Source: DAOPXV01 sp035352535 (lineage in GTDB: Bacteria; Muiribacteriota; UBA9980). From it: 14,449 nucleotides of DNA. This document shows positions 6,951-13,997 of this stretch, piece after piece. The DNA lies in the NCBI GenBank assembly GCA_964545075.1, contig CAZJFS010000111.1, positions 1 to 14,449 on the forward strand, in the 5' to 3' direction. The translations under genes and the position numbers were made by a program. The notes under the pieces were generated by a model. That model did no database searches. It was not told the origin of the DNA and saw only the letters and a program-made list of their open reading frames with translations. Position 1 is the first letter of the stretch, and each line of letters begins with the position of its first letter.

Positions 6951-7877
6951 ATGAAAATATTGGTCACCGGCGGCGCGGGTTTTATCGGCTCTCATGTCGT
7001 AGACAGATTCATATCGCTCGGGCATGAGGTTCATATATTTGACAATCTTTCCACCGGCAAGGAAGAAAACATCAATAAAGCCGCGAAATTTTACAAAGTC
7101 GATATTACAGGCGACGAGGCCCGTGAAATAATAGCTAAAGAAAAATATGACGTCATAGATCATCACGCCGCTCAAATTTCGGTAGTGAATTCGGTCGCTA
7201 ACCCTTTGAATGACGCTAAAATAAATATTTTAGGCACGCTCAATATTATACAGGCCGCCGTGTCCGCCGGCGTCAAAAAAATGGTATTCATATCATCGGG
7301 CGGCGCGGTGTATGGTGAAAAGCAGTCTTTTCCGATAGGCGAGACCGAACTTCCCATGCCTCAATCGCCATACGCTATTTCAAAACTCGCGGGAGAACAC
7401 TATTTGCGCGTTCTCTGCCAGAGCGCCGGCATCGAATATGTCGTCCTCAGATATTCCAACGTTTTTGGTCCGCGCCAGGATCCTCACGGCGAGGCTGGCG
7501 TAGTGGCGATATTTTCGAAATTAATGATTTCCGGAAAAATACCGAATATTTATGGTGACGGTTCAGCGGTCCGTGACTATATATACGTCAAGGATGTCGC
7601 CGAGGTTAACGCCATAGCCCTTGAAAAGGTTAAAAATCTTGAGGTCAATGTTTCGACGGCCGTCGGCACTTCTGTCAACAGGCTTTTCGCGATGATGGCC
7701 GAAATCATAGGCTTTGATAAAAAGCCGCAATATTTGCCTAAACGGTCCGGTGAACTCGATACTTCCATAATAGATAACAGGAAATGTATCGAGCTTTTAG
7801 GTTTTAATCCGGCCTACCACATTATGGAAGGGTTACGTGAAACCATACATCATTTCAGGATGGAGCTTAGCAAGTGA
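6951..7877 (+). CDS. NAD-dependent sugar-nucleotide epimerase (UDP-glucose 4-epimerase type)
   Basis: This is an extended short-chain dehydrogenase of 308 residues acting on a nucleotide sugar, most likely interconverting UDP-glucose and UDP-galactose or their N-acetyl forms. The Rossmann motif TGGAGFIGSH is at 6-15, the NAD-ribose aspartate is D31 in FDNLSTG, and the catalytic set is S116 (SSGGAVYGE) with Y141 and K145 (YAISK). RYSNVFGPRQDPHGEAGVV (about 167-185) and GDGSAVRDYIYVKDV (203-217) are typical of GalE-like epimerases. A good SD (AAAGGAG) lies 10 bases before the ATG. The closest named relatives would be GalE or WbpP-like enzymes; exact substrate cannot be read. It follows moaA by 113 bases without a clear terminator and starts a tight plus-strand run, overlapping the next small gene by four bases. 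Confidence 0.9.
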   Translation: MKILVTGGAGFIGSHVVDRFISLGHEVHIFDNLSTGKEENINKAAKFYKVDITGDEAREIIAKEKYDVIDHHAAQISVVNSVANPLNDAKINILGTLNIIQAAVSAGVKKMVFISSGGAVYGEKQSFPIGETELPMPQSPYAISKLAGEHYLRVLCQSAGIEYVVLRYSNVFGPRQDPHGEAGVVAIFSKLMISGKIPNIYGDGSAVRDYIYVKDVAEVNAIALEKVKNLEVNVSTAVGTSVNRLFAMMAEIIGFDKKPQYLPKRSGELDTSIIDNRKCIELLGFNPAYHIMEGLRETIHHFRMELSK

Positions 7878-8029
7878 GACTTTTCAACGACATATACGTG
7901 CTTAGAATAGTGATCGTTTTTAACCTCATCTCGTTGATCGCGGCTTTTGGCATGGGATGCAGCGCATCGCCGGTCGCTTCCGGTCAGCATGTTGGAGAAG
8001 TGGTCAGTGAAACGTCACCTGCAAAATAG
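7874..8029 (+). CDS. Small 51-aa exported or membrane-anchored protein, possible lipoprotein
   Basis: A GTG start overlaps the epimerase stop (GTGA), with GGAG 8 bases before it inside the epimerase gene, so translation is probably coupled. The product has a short basic start (MRLFNDIYVLR), a hydrophobic helix at about 12-27 (IVIVFNLISLIAAFGM), then GCSASPVASGQ and a polar tail of about 20 residues. C29 after FGMG resembles a lipoprotein cleavage site, but G at -3 is unusual for a lipobox, so simple membrane anchoring is equally possible. No known family is recognised. Confidence 0.6.
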   Translation: MRLFNDIYVLRIVIVFNLISLIAAFGMGCSASPVASGQHVGEVVSETSPAK

Positions 8030-8067
8030 GCCATATATTTTTTGAATAATGGAAAGGGGGATTTAAA

Positions 8068-8730
8068 ATGCCTGACCCGAATAATGAACTCAATAAAAAA
8101 GAAGATATTCTGGACGGTTTTGAGGACGCAGGCGCGTTGATGCGAAAAAATCTCATGAATATCGATAATTTCGATTATTCAGCGACCAGCGTTTCTTACA
8201 GCGAAGAAGGCGACGGCAGTTACCGCGTTGAATGGATCGTTGACGACGCTCCGATGATAGCTTTTATGAAAAGAATATTTCCTTTTATCGGCGGAGCGCT
8301 TCTTATAGTGTTTGGTTTTTTGTGCCCTTATCTTTTCTCTGGTTTTTCCGGCCCAGGGCCTTATATACTCGCCATAGCGCTTATCGGCTGGGGCGGATAC
8401 TGCATATTCGCGGCCATAAAAAACAGGCAGGAAAAATATACGATCCTTGTCGGTATCGATAATTTCGCAATTATTCACGACAGGGTTTTTCACAATGAAA
8501 AAATATTAAATTATAACGATATGAAATCGATTGACCTTCTTATGACCGGCACTGAAGATACTTGGGGACAAGCCATGTCCATAACCGAAAAAATGGAACG
8601 CCATCAGATCACCGGAAAGAAGGAATCAGTGGAACTTTTATGTAAAACGCTTGACGTATTATTCAGAAGAATAAAAGCGAAGCGCAAAAAGCTTGGCAAA
8701 ACGGAAGAAATGACCATCGTGGGACAATAA
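8068..8730 (+). CDS. Two-TM membrane protein of unknown function, PH-like C-terminal half
   Basis: This 220-residue protein is not assigned to a named family. It has an acidic soluble N-terminus (1-68), a hairpin of two membrane helices (about 70-90 and 98-116, joined by SGFSGPGP), and a soluble C-terminal domain (about 120-200) that is strand-rich then helical and ends in a strongly basic run (RRIKAKRKK). Two TMs followed by such a domain (KYTILVGIDNFAIIHDRV...) recall bacterial PH-like proteins of the YdbS/DUF304 type, though I see no decisive motif. A strong SD (AAAGGGGGA) precedes the ATG. It sits in the epimerase run, 38 bases after the small protein and 34 bases before the zinc-ribbon gene. 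Confidence 0.8.
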   Translation: MPDPNNELNKKEDILDGFEDAGALMRKNLMNIDNFDYSATSVSYSEEGDGSYRVEWIVDDAPMIAFMKRIFPFIGGALLIVFGFLCPYLFSGFSGPGPYILAIALIGWGGYCIFAAIKNRQEKYTILVGIDNFAIIHDRVFHNEKILNYNDMKSIDLLMTGTEDTWGQAMSITEKMERHQITGKKESVELLCKTLDVLFRRIKAKRKKLGKTEEMTIVGQ

Positions 8731-8764
8731 GTTCCACGGCAACCAGAAGGAGCAGATACTAAAA

Positions 8765-9001
8765 ATGCCGTTATATGTATACAAATGTGAAAAATGCAAT
8801 GCTACGATCGAGGTTTACATGCACTCGTCGAAGGAACCGCACCCGAAGTGCGAAAATTGTGAAGCTGAAATGCGCAGGGTGCTGCATGCGAATGCCGTTA
8901 TATATAAAACAGGCGGTTTTTATACGACCGATTATGGAAAGGGAAAGGAACATCTGGCCAGAGATCGCACGGGCGGTTCCGATTCCGGTAAAAAAAGTTA
9001 A
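8765..9001 (+). CDS. FmdB-family zinc ribbon protein
   Basis: This 78-residue protein begins MPLYVYKCEKC, the classic start of FmdB-type putative regulatory proteins. One zinc site is formed by C8, C11, C29 and C32 (KCEKC and KCENC). The segment after it ends in the usual tail, hydrophobic ANAVIYKTGGFYTTDY followed by a polar, disordered-looking KGKEHLARD region. FmdB was named from a formamidase regulator, but the biochemical role of most members is unknown. AAGGAG is 12 bases before the ATG. It lies in a run with membrane proteins and has no obvious target gene beside it. Confidence 0.9.
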   Translation: MPLYVYKCEKCNATIEVYMHSSKEPHPKCENCEAEMRRVLHANAVIYKTGGFYTTDYGKGKEHLARDRTGGSDSGKKS

Positions 9002-9044
9002 TTTTTTAATGATAAGTTTTTGAAAGGCGGTCAGCTTACATTCG

Positions 9045-9167
9045 ATGATAAAATACATTGGCATTGCCGTAGGCCTTATATTCGCTTTTTATTATTGGGC
9101 GAAAAGATATTGGCGCAAGTTTTTGAAGAAAGCCTCGGAAATGAAAGATAATGATTTATCCGAATAA
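9045..9167 (+). CDS. Small 40-aa single-pass membrane peptide
   Basis: An ATG ORF encodes one hydrophobic helix at residues 3-18 (KYIGIAVGLIFAFYYW), then a basic aromatic stretch (AKRYWRKFLKKA) and an acidic tail, giving an N-out/C-in single-pass shape by the positive-inside rule. A GGCGG sequence lies 15 bases before the ATG, a rather long SD spacing. The ORF ends seven bases before a strong terminator, which supports it as the last gene of the run. No family is recognised. Confidence 0.6.
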   Translation: MIKYIGIAVGLIFAFYYWAKRYWRKFLKKASEMKDNDLSE

Positions 9168-9173
9168 AATATT

Positions 9174-9213
9174 GCGGCGCTGAATTTATTTCATCGCCGC
9201 TCTTTTGTTTTTT
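9174..9213 (+). terminator. Rho-independent terminator ending the epimerase run
   Basis: GCGGCG (9174-9179) pairs with CGCCGC (9195-9200). The inner TGAA (9181-9184) pairs with TTCA (9190-9193) across one mismatch, leaving a 5-base loop. TCTTTTGTTTTTT follows at once. Confidence 0.88.
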
Positions 9214-9222
9214 CGCAATATT

Positions 9223-9231
9223 TGCTATAAT
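9223..9231 (+). promoter_or_regulatory. Extended -10 promoter of the HEAT-repeat/prmA unit
   Basis: TGCTATAAT is a consensus extended -10 box. The -35 region falls in the T-run of the preceding terminator and matches poorly (TTGTTT at 15 bases), as extended -10 promoters tolerate. Expected transcription start is about 9238, giving a leader of about 49 bases that includes GGTGAGG before the ATG at 9287. Confidence 0.65.
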
Positions 9232-9286
9232 CAACTGTAGCGCAGGATATTTTTTTATTAACGATCTTTTTTTTAATGGTGAGGTT

Positions 9287-11593
9287 ATGGCTGAAAAAGT
9301 TTTTAAAGACGGGAAACTTGTCGTTATAAAGACCGGCAGAACGATTCACGACCTTAAAAGAGGTCAGATGAACGATCCCCTGTCGCATAAAGACGAGAAG
9401 CCCCAGGAAGAAAGCGTGCCGGTCAAGCATAGCTATATTTCGACCGGAAGAAATAACGAGCCTTTGACCGATGAACTAAAGGCTAAAATTGAAAAACTTG
9501 GAGCCGAGGGTACTACCGAGGCTATGATCTCTCTTATACAACTTTTCAGCCACCCCAAATGGGCGGCGCGAAAACTCGCTTCCGACATAATGGTCGGTTT
9601 CGGTGAAAAAACCGTTCCCGTAATATCTCAAACCGTTTTTTTATCTCAAAATACGCTCGACGAAGATTCGCTTTACTGGAGCATCAGAACGCTTGGAACC
9701 ATAGGCGCTCTGGCGACGCCTGCTCTAGTGACGGTTTTAAATTCGGTAGTGTTGCCGAAATCCTATAAGGTCTTCGTGGTGCGGGCCATGGAAAGCTGCA
9801 AGACGAAGGAAGGCATCGCCGCGCTTATAAATTGTTTTAATGATGAATCGTGGCTTATCAGGCGCGAAGCCGGAAATATTCTCATGAAAATGGGCGATCT
9901 TGTCGTTGCCCATCTCAAAGCCGCCTTTACGACGGGAAGCGAGGATGTCCGATACTGGTCGGTGAAAATCCTTGGAGGCATACTCGGTAAAGGCGCCATT
10001 GAATATTTTAAAAAAATGCTTAAATCCGAAAAACGCGATATGCGTTATTTTGCCGCCGCCGCGCTCGGCGAGATAGGCGACGAAGAGGCGCTGGATTCCC
10101 TTGCCGAAACATTTTCCGACGACTCGTGGCTTGTGCGCGCACAGGTAGCCGAGATACTTGAAAAAAAAGGCAAAGCGGCCGTCAAGGTCCTGAAAAAAGT
10201 ACTTGAAGCCGGTTCTTCAGACGCCAAATTCATGGCCATAAAACTTATGAGCAAGATACTCGGCAAGGACGCCGTGAATTATATTTCAAAAATAGTTTCA
10301 ACGGCGGATACCGACCTTAAATTCTTCGGGCTTTCCGCGCTTGCCGAAACAATGGACGAATCTGTCATTCCGACGCTGGTGAACGCGCTCGACGACAGCG
10401 TCTGGCTCGTGCGCAAACACGCTTCCGCTCTTCTGGAAAAATTCGGCCCTAAGGTTACGTCGAAGCTGGTTGAGCTGCTCGGCACGAGCCGGGATGAAAA
10501 CTTAAGGTACTGGGTTATAATAACTCTTTGCAATATTGGGAAACCGGCTCTCGCTGAAATAAAGAACTTTCTTGCCACGTCGGATAAAAAAGAAAAACTG
10601 ACGTTGATTCAAAGTCTGAAAAGCGAGACCGTGGTCGAGATGCTGCCGGAACTATTCAACTGCTTTTCAGACAGGCAGTGGCCCGTCCGTAACGAGGCCT
10701 GCAAAAAGCTCAGCGAGATGGCCGATTATCTCGTACCGGTTATTTTTGAATATCAGAGCCATTCCAATCCGGATATCAGGTACTGGACGGGCCAGATCAT
10801 AAAAATCAACCAGCAGGCGCTTTCAAAAACGCTTCTGCGCTCTCTTAACGCTGTCGATTCGGCTTCCGCGCCCGCGTCCGTTCTGGCGTCAAAACAAAAC
10901 GCCATAGCCATGCTTTTAAGTATGACCCAGCCCGACGTGGTTTCAGCCATGATTGAATATGCCCTTGCGAATAACGATGAAAAGCTGATGGAAAAACTCG
11001 GCTCGCCGGAATTTTTTGAAAGTATGCTCAGCATATACGCGGACGCCGGATTTGAATCAAAAAGCCAGCTTATCAAGAATTTTGTGGTGGCGACGCTTAA
11101 AAATTCAGCGGAAAACAATATCACCGCACTGAGAAATTATCTTAAAAATCCCGATTGCGACCGCGAAAAAGTCATTAAGATCCTGGCGGACGTCAATTCA
11201 TCAATAGCGGGCGATGTTTTTTCGAGTTTTTTAAACGATTCGGATCCCCGTGTCAGGATGATGTCGCTTCAGAATCTTATGAAAAACTGTTCGGACAATG
11301 AAGCGCTTTACGGACCTGTCATAGAAGCTTTTAAGGCCGAGGAAGAAAGCGGCCGGCTCAACTTTATAAGCAATATGCCGTCCGTGAAAAGCGAAAAAAT
11401 GCTTCGCTTTCTTTCAAATCAATTTAAGGCCTGCAACGAATCCGACTGCACATGGATAGCGCGTCTCATGGTCGAATGGGGTAATCAGAGCGTTGATTAT
11501 CTTAGCGGCATAATGGATTCGACCTCCGACGCGAAGGTCAAGCACTGGGTAGGAAAGGTCATCAGCCATATTAAGGGCGTCGAGTTTCTCTAA
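9287..11593 (+). CDS. HEAT-repeat protein built from a 92-residue super-repeat
   Basis: This 768-residue protein has no signal peptide or membrane helix and should be a cytoplasmic alpha-solenoid scaffold. Residues 1-58 are polar and probably disordered. From about 62 to 510 it consists of HEAT hairpins, the PBS-lyase-like type, with recurring D-S-WLVR, D-x-RYW and ALGEIGD signatures. Tryptophans of the WLVR element fall at 92, 189, 281, 373 and 465. Residues 510-768 contain more divergent helical repeats (NDSDPRVRMMSLQNLMKN) and end with a W-IAR/D-x-K-x-W pair (723-754) that looks like a further degenerate unit. No enzymatic domain is seen; HEAT solenoids usually bind proteins, and a partner cannot be named. 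It is followed 27 bases later by prmA, with which it shares a promoter and terminator. Confidence 0.9.
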   Translation: MAEKVFKDGKLVVIKTGRTIHDLKRGQMNDPLSHKDEKPQEESVPVKHSYISTGRNNEPLTDELKAKIEKLGAEGTTEAMISLIQLFSHPKWAARKLASDIMVGFGEKTVPVISQTVFLSQNTLDEDSLYWSIRTLGTIGALATPALVTVLNSVVLPKSYKVFVVRAMESCKTKEGIAALINCFNDESWLIRREAGNILMKMGDLVVAHLKAAFTTGSEDVRYWSVKILGGILGKGAIEYFKKMLKSEKRDMRYFAAAALGEIGDEEALDSLAETFSDDSWLVRAQVAEILEKKGKAAVKVLKKVLEAGSSDAKFMAIKLMSKILGKDAVNYISKIVSTADTDLKFFGLSALAETMDESVIPTLVNALDDSVWLVRKHASALLEKFGPKVTSKLVELLGTSRDENLRYWVIITLCNIGKPALAEIKNFLATSDKKEKLTLIQSLKSETVVEMLPELFNCFSDRQWPVRNEACKKLSEMADYLVPVIFEYQSHSNPDIRYWTGQIIKINQQALSKTLLRSLNAVDSASAPASVLASKQNAIAMLLSMTQPDVVSAMIEYALANNDEKLMEKLGSPEFFESMLSIYADAGFESKSQLIKNFVVATLKNSAENNITALRNYLKNPDCDREKVIKILADVNSSIAGDVFSSFLNDSDPRVRMMSLQNLMKNCSDNEALYGPVIEAFKAEEESGRLNFISNMPSVKSEKMLRFLSNQFKACNESDCTWIARLMVEWGNQSVDYLSGIMDSTSDAKVKHWVGKVISHIKGVEFL
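9554..10786 (+). repeat. Five tandem copies of a 92-codon (276-base) coding repeat
   Basis: The WLVR-type tryptophan recurs at residues 92, 189, 281, 373 and 465 (spacings 97, 92, 92, 92). The second signature (YW, KFM, RYW) recurs at 131, 224, 316, 409 and 500. The third (RYFAAAALGEIGD-like) is clearest at 253 and 345. Each unit therefore holds three HEAT hairpins. The DNA copies are diverged, so this is an old protein-level repeat rather than a recent DNA duplication. Confidence 0.75.
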
Positions 11594-11620
11594 AAATAAA
11601 TATCAGGAAGGAAGTTTAAC

Positions 11621-12541
11621 TTGCCAGAAACGTCAAAACAACAATCAAAAAAATGGCTTGCCCTGTCTATAAAATGCAGGCTGGCGCATAACGAACCGGT
11701 CCTTGCCGTATTATATGGCAATTTTTTTTCTCCGGGCGTCGAGATCAAGGATGGCGCGGAAGAAGGCTATAACAATATCATCACTTATTTTTCCGAGAGC
11801 GATGCGAAGAACGTCGAGCTTTTAAAGAAAAAGATCGTCGGCCTTTCGGATTTCATCGAGAAGGCGGAAGATATAAAATTTGAAAGCTACTTCGTTGACG
11901 AAGAGGACTGGGCCAATTCCTGGAAAAAATTCTTTTCGCCCAAAAAGCTTGGCAAAAAAATAATCGTCACGCCGTCATGGGAGGGGTTTAAACCTAAAAA
12001 GAACGAACTGCCTATTTTTATCGAACCCGGAATGGCCTTCGGCACCGGTCACCATGAAACAACCCATCTGTGCGTTAAACTCATAGAAGAAACCGTTAAA
12101 AAAGACGATATAGTTCTCGACGTAGGCACCGGCACCGGCATTCTGGCGATCGCGGCGAAACTTCTCGGAGCGAGGCTCGTCGTCGGGACGGATAATGACA
12201 AATACGCGGTTGCGATAGCGCGTGAAAATATAGAGCTGAACAAATGTTCTGATACGGTAAAGGCCTTTTATGGAAATCTTTTGAGCTTCCGCGATAAGAT
12301 ACGCGAGGAGCTTCTGCTTCAAAAGTGCGACGTCGTCGTATGCAATATTCTGAAGGACGCCTGTTTAAAACTGCCTCCGAAACTTATCCCATTCATAAGG
12401 CCTTCGACCACGGTCATCGTTTCGGGGATACTCGAGTCCCAGTATGCCGATATTGAAAAGGCTTTCGAAAAAAGCGGCTTTGCGAAAAAACGGTATGCCC
12501 AGCAAAACGACTGGGTCGCCTGCTCATTTATACTCAAATAA
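11621..12541 (+). CDS. prmA: Ribosomal protein L11 methyltransferase PrmA
   Basis: PrmA is a cytoplasmic SAM-dependent enzyme that trimethylates lysines and the N-terminus of ribosomal protein L11. The 306-residue length is normal. The N-terminal L11-recognition domain (1-100) ends in DEEDWANSWKKFF (93-105), a family hallmark. The linker IFIEPGMAFGTGHHETT (132-148) is diagnostic, with HH in place of the usual TH. SAM motif I is LDVGTGTGILAIAA (166-179), the acidic loop is D191, and the post-I motif is VVVCNIL (238-244) where ANIL is more common. The start is a TTG with GGAAGGAAG at good spacing; no in-frame ATG exists nearby. It ends the HEAT unit, before a strong terminator. Confidence 0.93.
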   Translation: MPETSKQQSKKWLALSIKCRLAHNEPVLAVLYGNFFSPGVEIKDGAEEGYNNIITYFSESDAKNVELLKKKIVGLSDFIEKAEDIKFESYFVDEEDWANSWKKFFSPKKLGKKIIVTPSWEGFKPKKNELPIFIEPGMAFGTGHHETTHLCVKLIEETVKKDDIVLDVGTGTGILAIAAKLLGARLVVGTDNDKYAVAIARENIELNKCSDTVKAFYGNLLSFRDKIREELLLQKCDVVVCNILKDACLKLPPKLIPFIRPSTTVIVSGILESQYADIEKAFEKSGFAKKRYAQQNDWVACSFILK

Positions 12542-12627
12542 ATGCGTTCGCCCGTTAAGGGACGTAAAAGGCTGAGCCGGCCGATCCGCGGGCCTGTAAT
12601 AAGAATATCAGTTTATACGAATATATT

Positions 12628-12655
12628 ATCCCGGTTTTTTTAGCCGGGATTTTTT
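12628..12655 (+). terminator. Rho-independent terminator ending the HEAT/prmA unit
   Basis: ATCCCGG (12628-12634) and CCGGGAT (12644-12650) form a 7-bp stem with a 9-base loop TTTTTTTAG, followed by a T-run through 12655. On the minus strand the downstream T content is low, so it acts mainly on the plus strand. The 86 bases between the prmA stop and this stem hold no gene I can support. Confidence 0.9.
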
Positions 12656-12664
12656 ATATTTGTC

Positions 12665-12787
12665 TTATTCATTCTTAGGAGCGTCCAATTTTCCGCTTAT
12701 GACAGCGAAATTGCGGTTTATGAGCCGCAACATTTCCTTCCTGAAATCGGCTTCGGCGAATTTTTCTTCGTTTATATCTCTTCCCAT
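12665..12787 (-). CDS. Second of two tandem 40-aa genes, unknown function
   Basis: The ORF encodes a charged 40-residue peptide (MGRDINEEKFAEADFRKEML...) whose centre, about residues 14-33, is a plausible amphipathic helix with alternating hydrophobic and charged positions. It follows the other small gene by 14 bases on the same strand. Only a weak SD-like AAGG lies 13 bases before the ATG, and another ATG just upstream gives a six-codon ORF. Codon choice (ATA, GCC, CGC, GAA) resembles the neighbours. An ORF of this length can arise by chance, so certainty is limited. It terminates just beyond the prmA terminator. Confidence 0.45.
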   Translation of the reverse strand: MGRDINEEKFAEADFRKEMLRLINRNFAVISGKLDAPKNE

Positions 12788-12801
12788 TTCATTTCACGAC
12801 C

Positions 12802-12924
12802 TTAAAATTTATTTTCGATCTTTTTCTTTATCGACGAAATTATTCGTCCAATCTCTTCGCCCGTGAGGCTGAATCCGAACCGTTGCGCCATTTCATCCAT
12901 TTCGAGACGCTTATCTTTTTCCAT
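12802..12924 (-). CDS. First of two tandem 40-aa genes, unknown function
   Basis: The ORF has a perfect SD (GGAGG at 12931-12935, six bases from the ATG), which makes it credible despite its size. It encodes a highly charged, soluble 40-residue peptide: MEKDKRLEMDEMAQRFGF, then SLTGEEIGRIISSIKKKIEN, with a likely C-terminal amphipathic helix. The LTGEEI...I..I pattern is helix-capping and could form a small dimerising or binding helix. No family is recognised. It is transcribed away from the ChbG-family gene, from the same 125-base divergent region. Confidence 0.6.
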   Translation of the reverse strand: MEKDKRLEMDEMAQRFGFSLTGEEIGRIISSIKKKIENKF

Positions 12925-13013
12925 ATGCCGCCTCCGTTATTTTTTTCTGCTTGTTGTTATTATCGAAAAATAAATGGAATTATTTAGCCCTGATAAGTAT
13001 TAGCGGTTTTTAA

Positions 13014-13042
13014 TTGACAATTATTTTAAAATATTATATCAT
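13014..13042 (+). promoter_or_regulatory. Sigma70-like promoter of the ChbG-family gene, predicted leaderless
   Basis: A perfect TTGACA (13014-13019) is followed after 17 bases by TATCAT (13037-13042). The predicted start at 13048-13051 coincides with the ATG at 13050, and no SD exists in front of that ATG. Other -10 readings (TATATC at 13035) still leave only a few leader bases. The -35 hexamer lies inside the palindrome TAATTG-A-CAATTA (13011-13023), a possible regulator site, though such short palindromes also occur by chance. Confidence 0.65.
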
Positions 13043-13049
13043 TCGTCTC

Positions 13050-13946
13050 ATGAAACTTATATTTAACGCTGACGATTTTGGTATTACGGACGCCGTTTCC
13101 GCGGCGATATGCGATTTGATGTTACGAAGCGCCACGCTTAAAAGCACTACCGTCATGATAAATCTTTTAAGCGCCCGCTCCCTCGGCCTGGCCAAAGATA
13201 CGCTTGCGAAGCGCCCCGGCCTTTCATTCGGGCTTCATTTCAACCTTACATGCGGCAGGCCCGTCGCGCCGCCCGATAGAGTCGGAACGCTTATAAACCG
13301 AGCAACCGGCGAATTTTTGAAATTCAAGGATCTGGTTTTATCTCTTATTGGCGGAAAAGTTGACCCGTCGCATATAGAAAACGAATTTAAAGCCCAGATA
13401 GACCTTTTCCGGCAAAGTTTCGGGTTGCCGCCTTCGCACATCGATTCTCACAAGCATATGCATTCCATACCGCCGATATTTAATATTGTCGTGGAAAATG
13501 CTCGGAAATACGGAGTGTTTAAGGTGAGGATGACTGAAAATATATCCGCGGCCGAGCTTTTTATAAGTCAGGGCATTGAAAAAAAAACGGCTGAAACCTA
13601 TTTTGAAAAGCGTTTCAAGAGTCATAATTCTTGCTATAAAATGTCTGAACTTATGCCGCAGGCTTCCTCCGAGGGCGATAAAATGAGGTTCCCGAAATTA
13701 TTTTTCGGAACTTACTCGGTCGGAAGGCTTTCGCCGGAAGTATTCGAGGCCGAGGTCGCGTCTCGCGCGTCCGAAGACGTGAGCGCCGAATATATGGTGC
13801 ATCCCGGAAGTTCCGACGCCGCGCTTGAAAAACTTTCAAGCCTCTTAAAGCCCCGTGATTCTGAAAGGGACGCGCTGGCTTCGCCCGGCCTTTACGCCGT
13901 TATAAAAAAACACGGCATTGAAATAATTTCTTACAACGCCCTTTAA
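13050..13946 (+). CDS. ChbG/HpnK (YdjC-like) family carbohydrate deacetylase
   Basis: The family comprises metal-dependent amidohydrolases that remove acetyl groups from chito-oligosaccharides or other N-acetylated sugars; HpnK acts in hopanoid side-chain synthesis. The protein has 298 residues from this start. It opens with MKLIFNADDFGIT, the family N-terminus with metal ligand D9 (of D8-D9), then GLHFNLT (61-67), IDSHKHMH (131-138) supplying metal-binding histidines, and MVHPG (249-253). This start is preferred over a longer reading from TTG 13014, because that TTG is the -35 box and the usual family start is here. There is no signal peptide, so the enzyme is cytoplasmic. It stands alone: divergent from the small genes and 51 bases before an exported protein. 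Substrate is unknown; the epimerase in this window is not close enough to imply a shared pathway. Confidence 0.92.
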   Translation: MKLIFNADDFGITDAVSAAICDLMLRSATLKSTTVMINLLSARSLGLAKDTLAKRPGLSFGLHFNLTCGRPVAPPDRVGTLINRATGEFLKFKDLVLSLIGGKVDPSHIENEFKAQIDLFRQSFGLPPSHIDSHKHMHSIPPIFNIVVENARKYGVFKVRMTENISAAELFISQGIEKKTAETYFEKRFKSHNSCYKMSELMPQASSEGDKMRFPKLFFGTYSVGRLSPEVFEAEVASRASEDVSAEYMVHPGSSDAALEKLSSLLKPRDSERDALASPGLYAVIKKHGIEIISYNAL

Positions 13947-13966
13947 AAAATTCCGGAGAGCGCCGG

Positions 13967-13972
13967 TATAAA
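13967..13972 (+). promoter_or_regulatory. Weak candidate -10 box for the last gene
   Basis: TATAAA followed by AT lies 25 bases before the ATG at 13998. No convincing -35 hexamer is present, so the gene may instead be read through from the deacetylase gene. There is no clear plus-strand terminator in the 51-base gap. Confidence 0.25.
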
Positions 13973-13997
13973 ATCTGAAATGCAGAGTGTGTGATCA

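Noticed and set aside
10753..11124. Minus-strand 123-codon frame within the HEAT gene
   Set aside because: Antisense to a continuous HEAT-repeat coding sequence; no SD and Ser/Phe-rich composition as expected for a shadow frame.
12542..12627. GC-rich stretch after prmA with CCC/GGG and GGCC/GGCC pairings, considered as a structured RNA
   Set aside because: Stems are short (3-4 bp) and poorly nested, and the stretch lies directly before the terminator; it looks like ordinary 3' untranslated sequence.
12660..12866. Plus-strand 68-codon frame in the interval after the prmA terminator
   Set aside because: It begins within the terminator tail, has no SD, and its composition (Phe/Ser-rich) is that of the reverse complement of the two minus-strand frames, which have better start signals.
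13953..13966. CCGG-N6-CCGG hairpin after the deacetylase gene, considered as a terminator
   Set aside because: On the plus strand no T-run follows. The T-run is on the minus-strand side, where no gene would use it.
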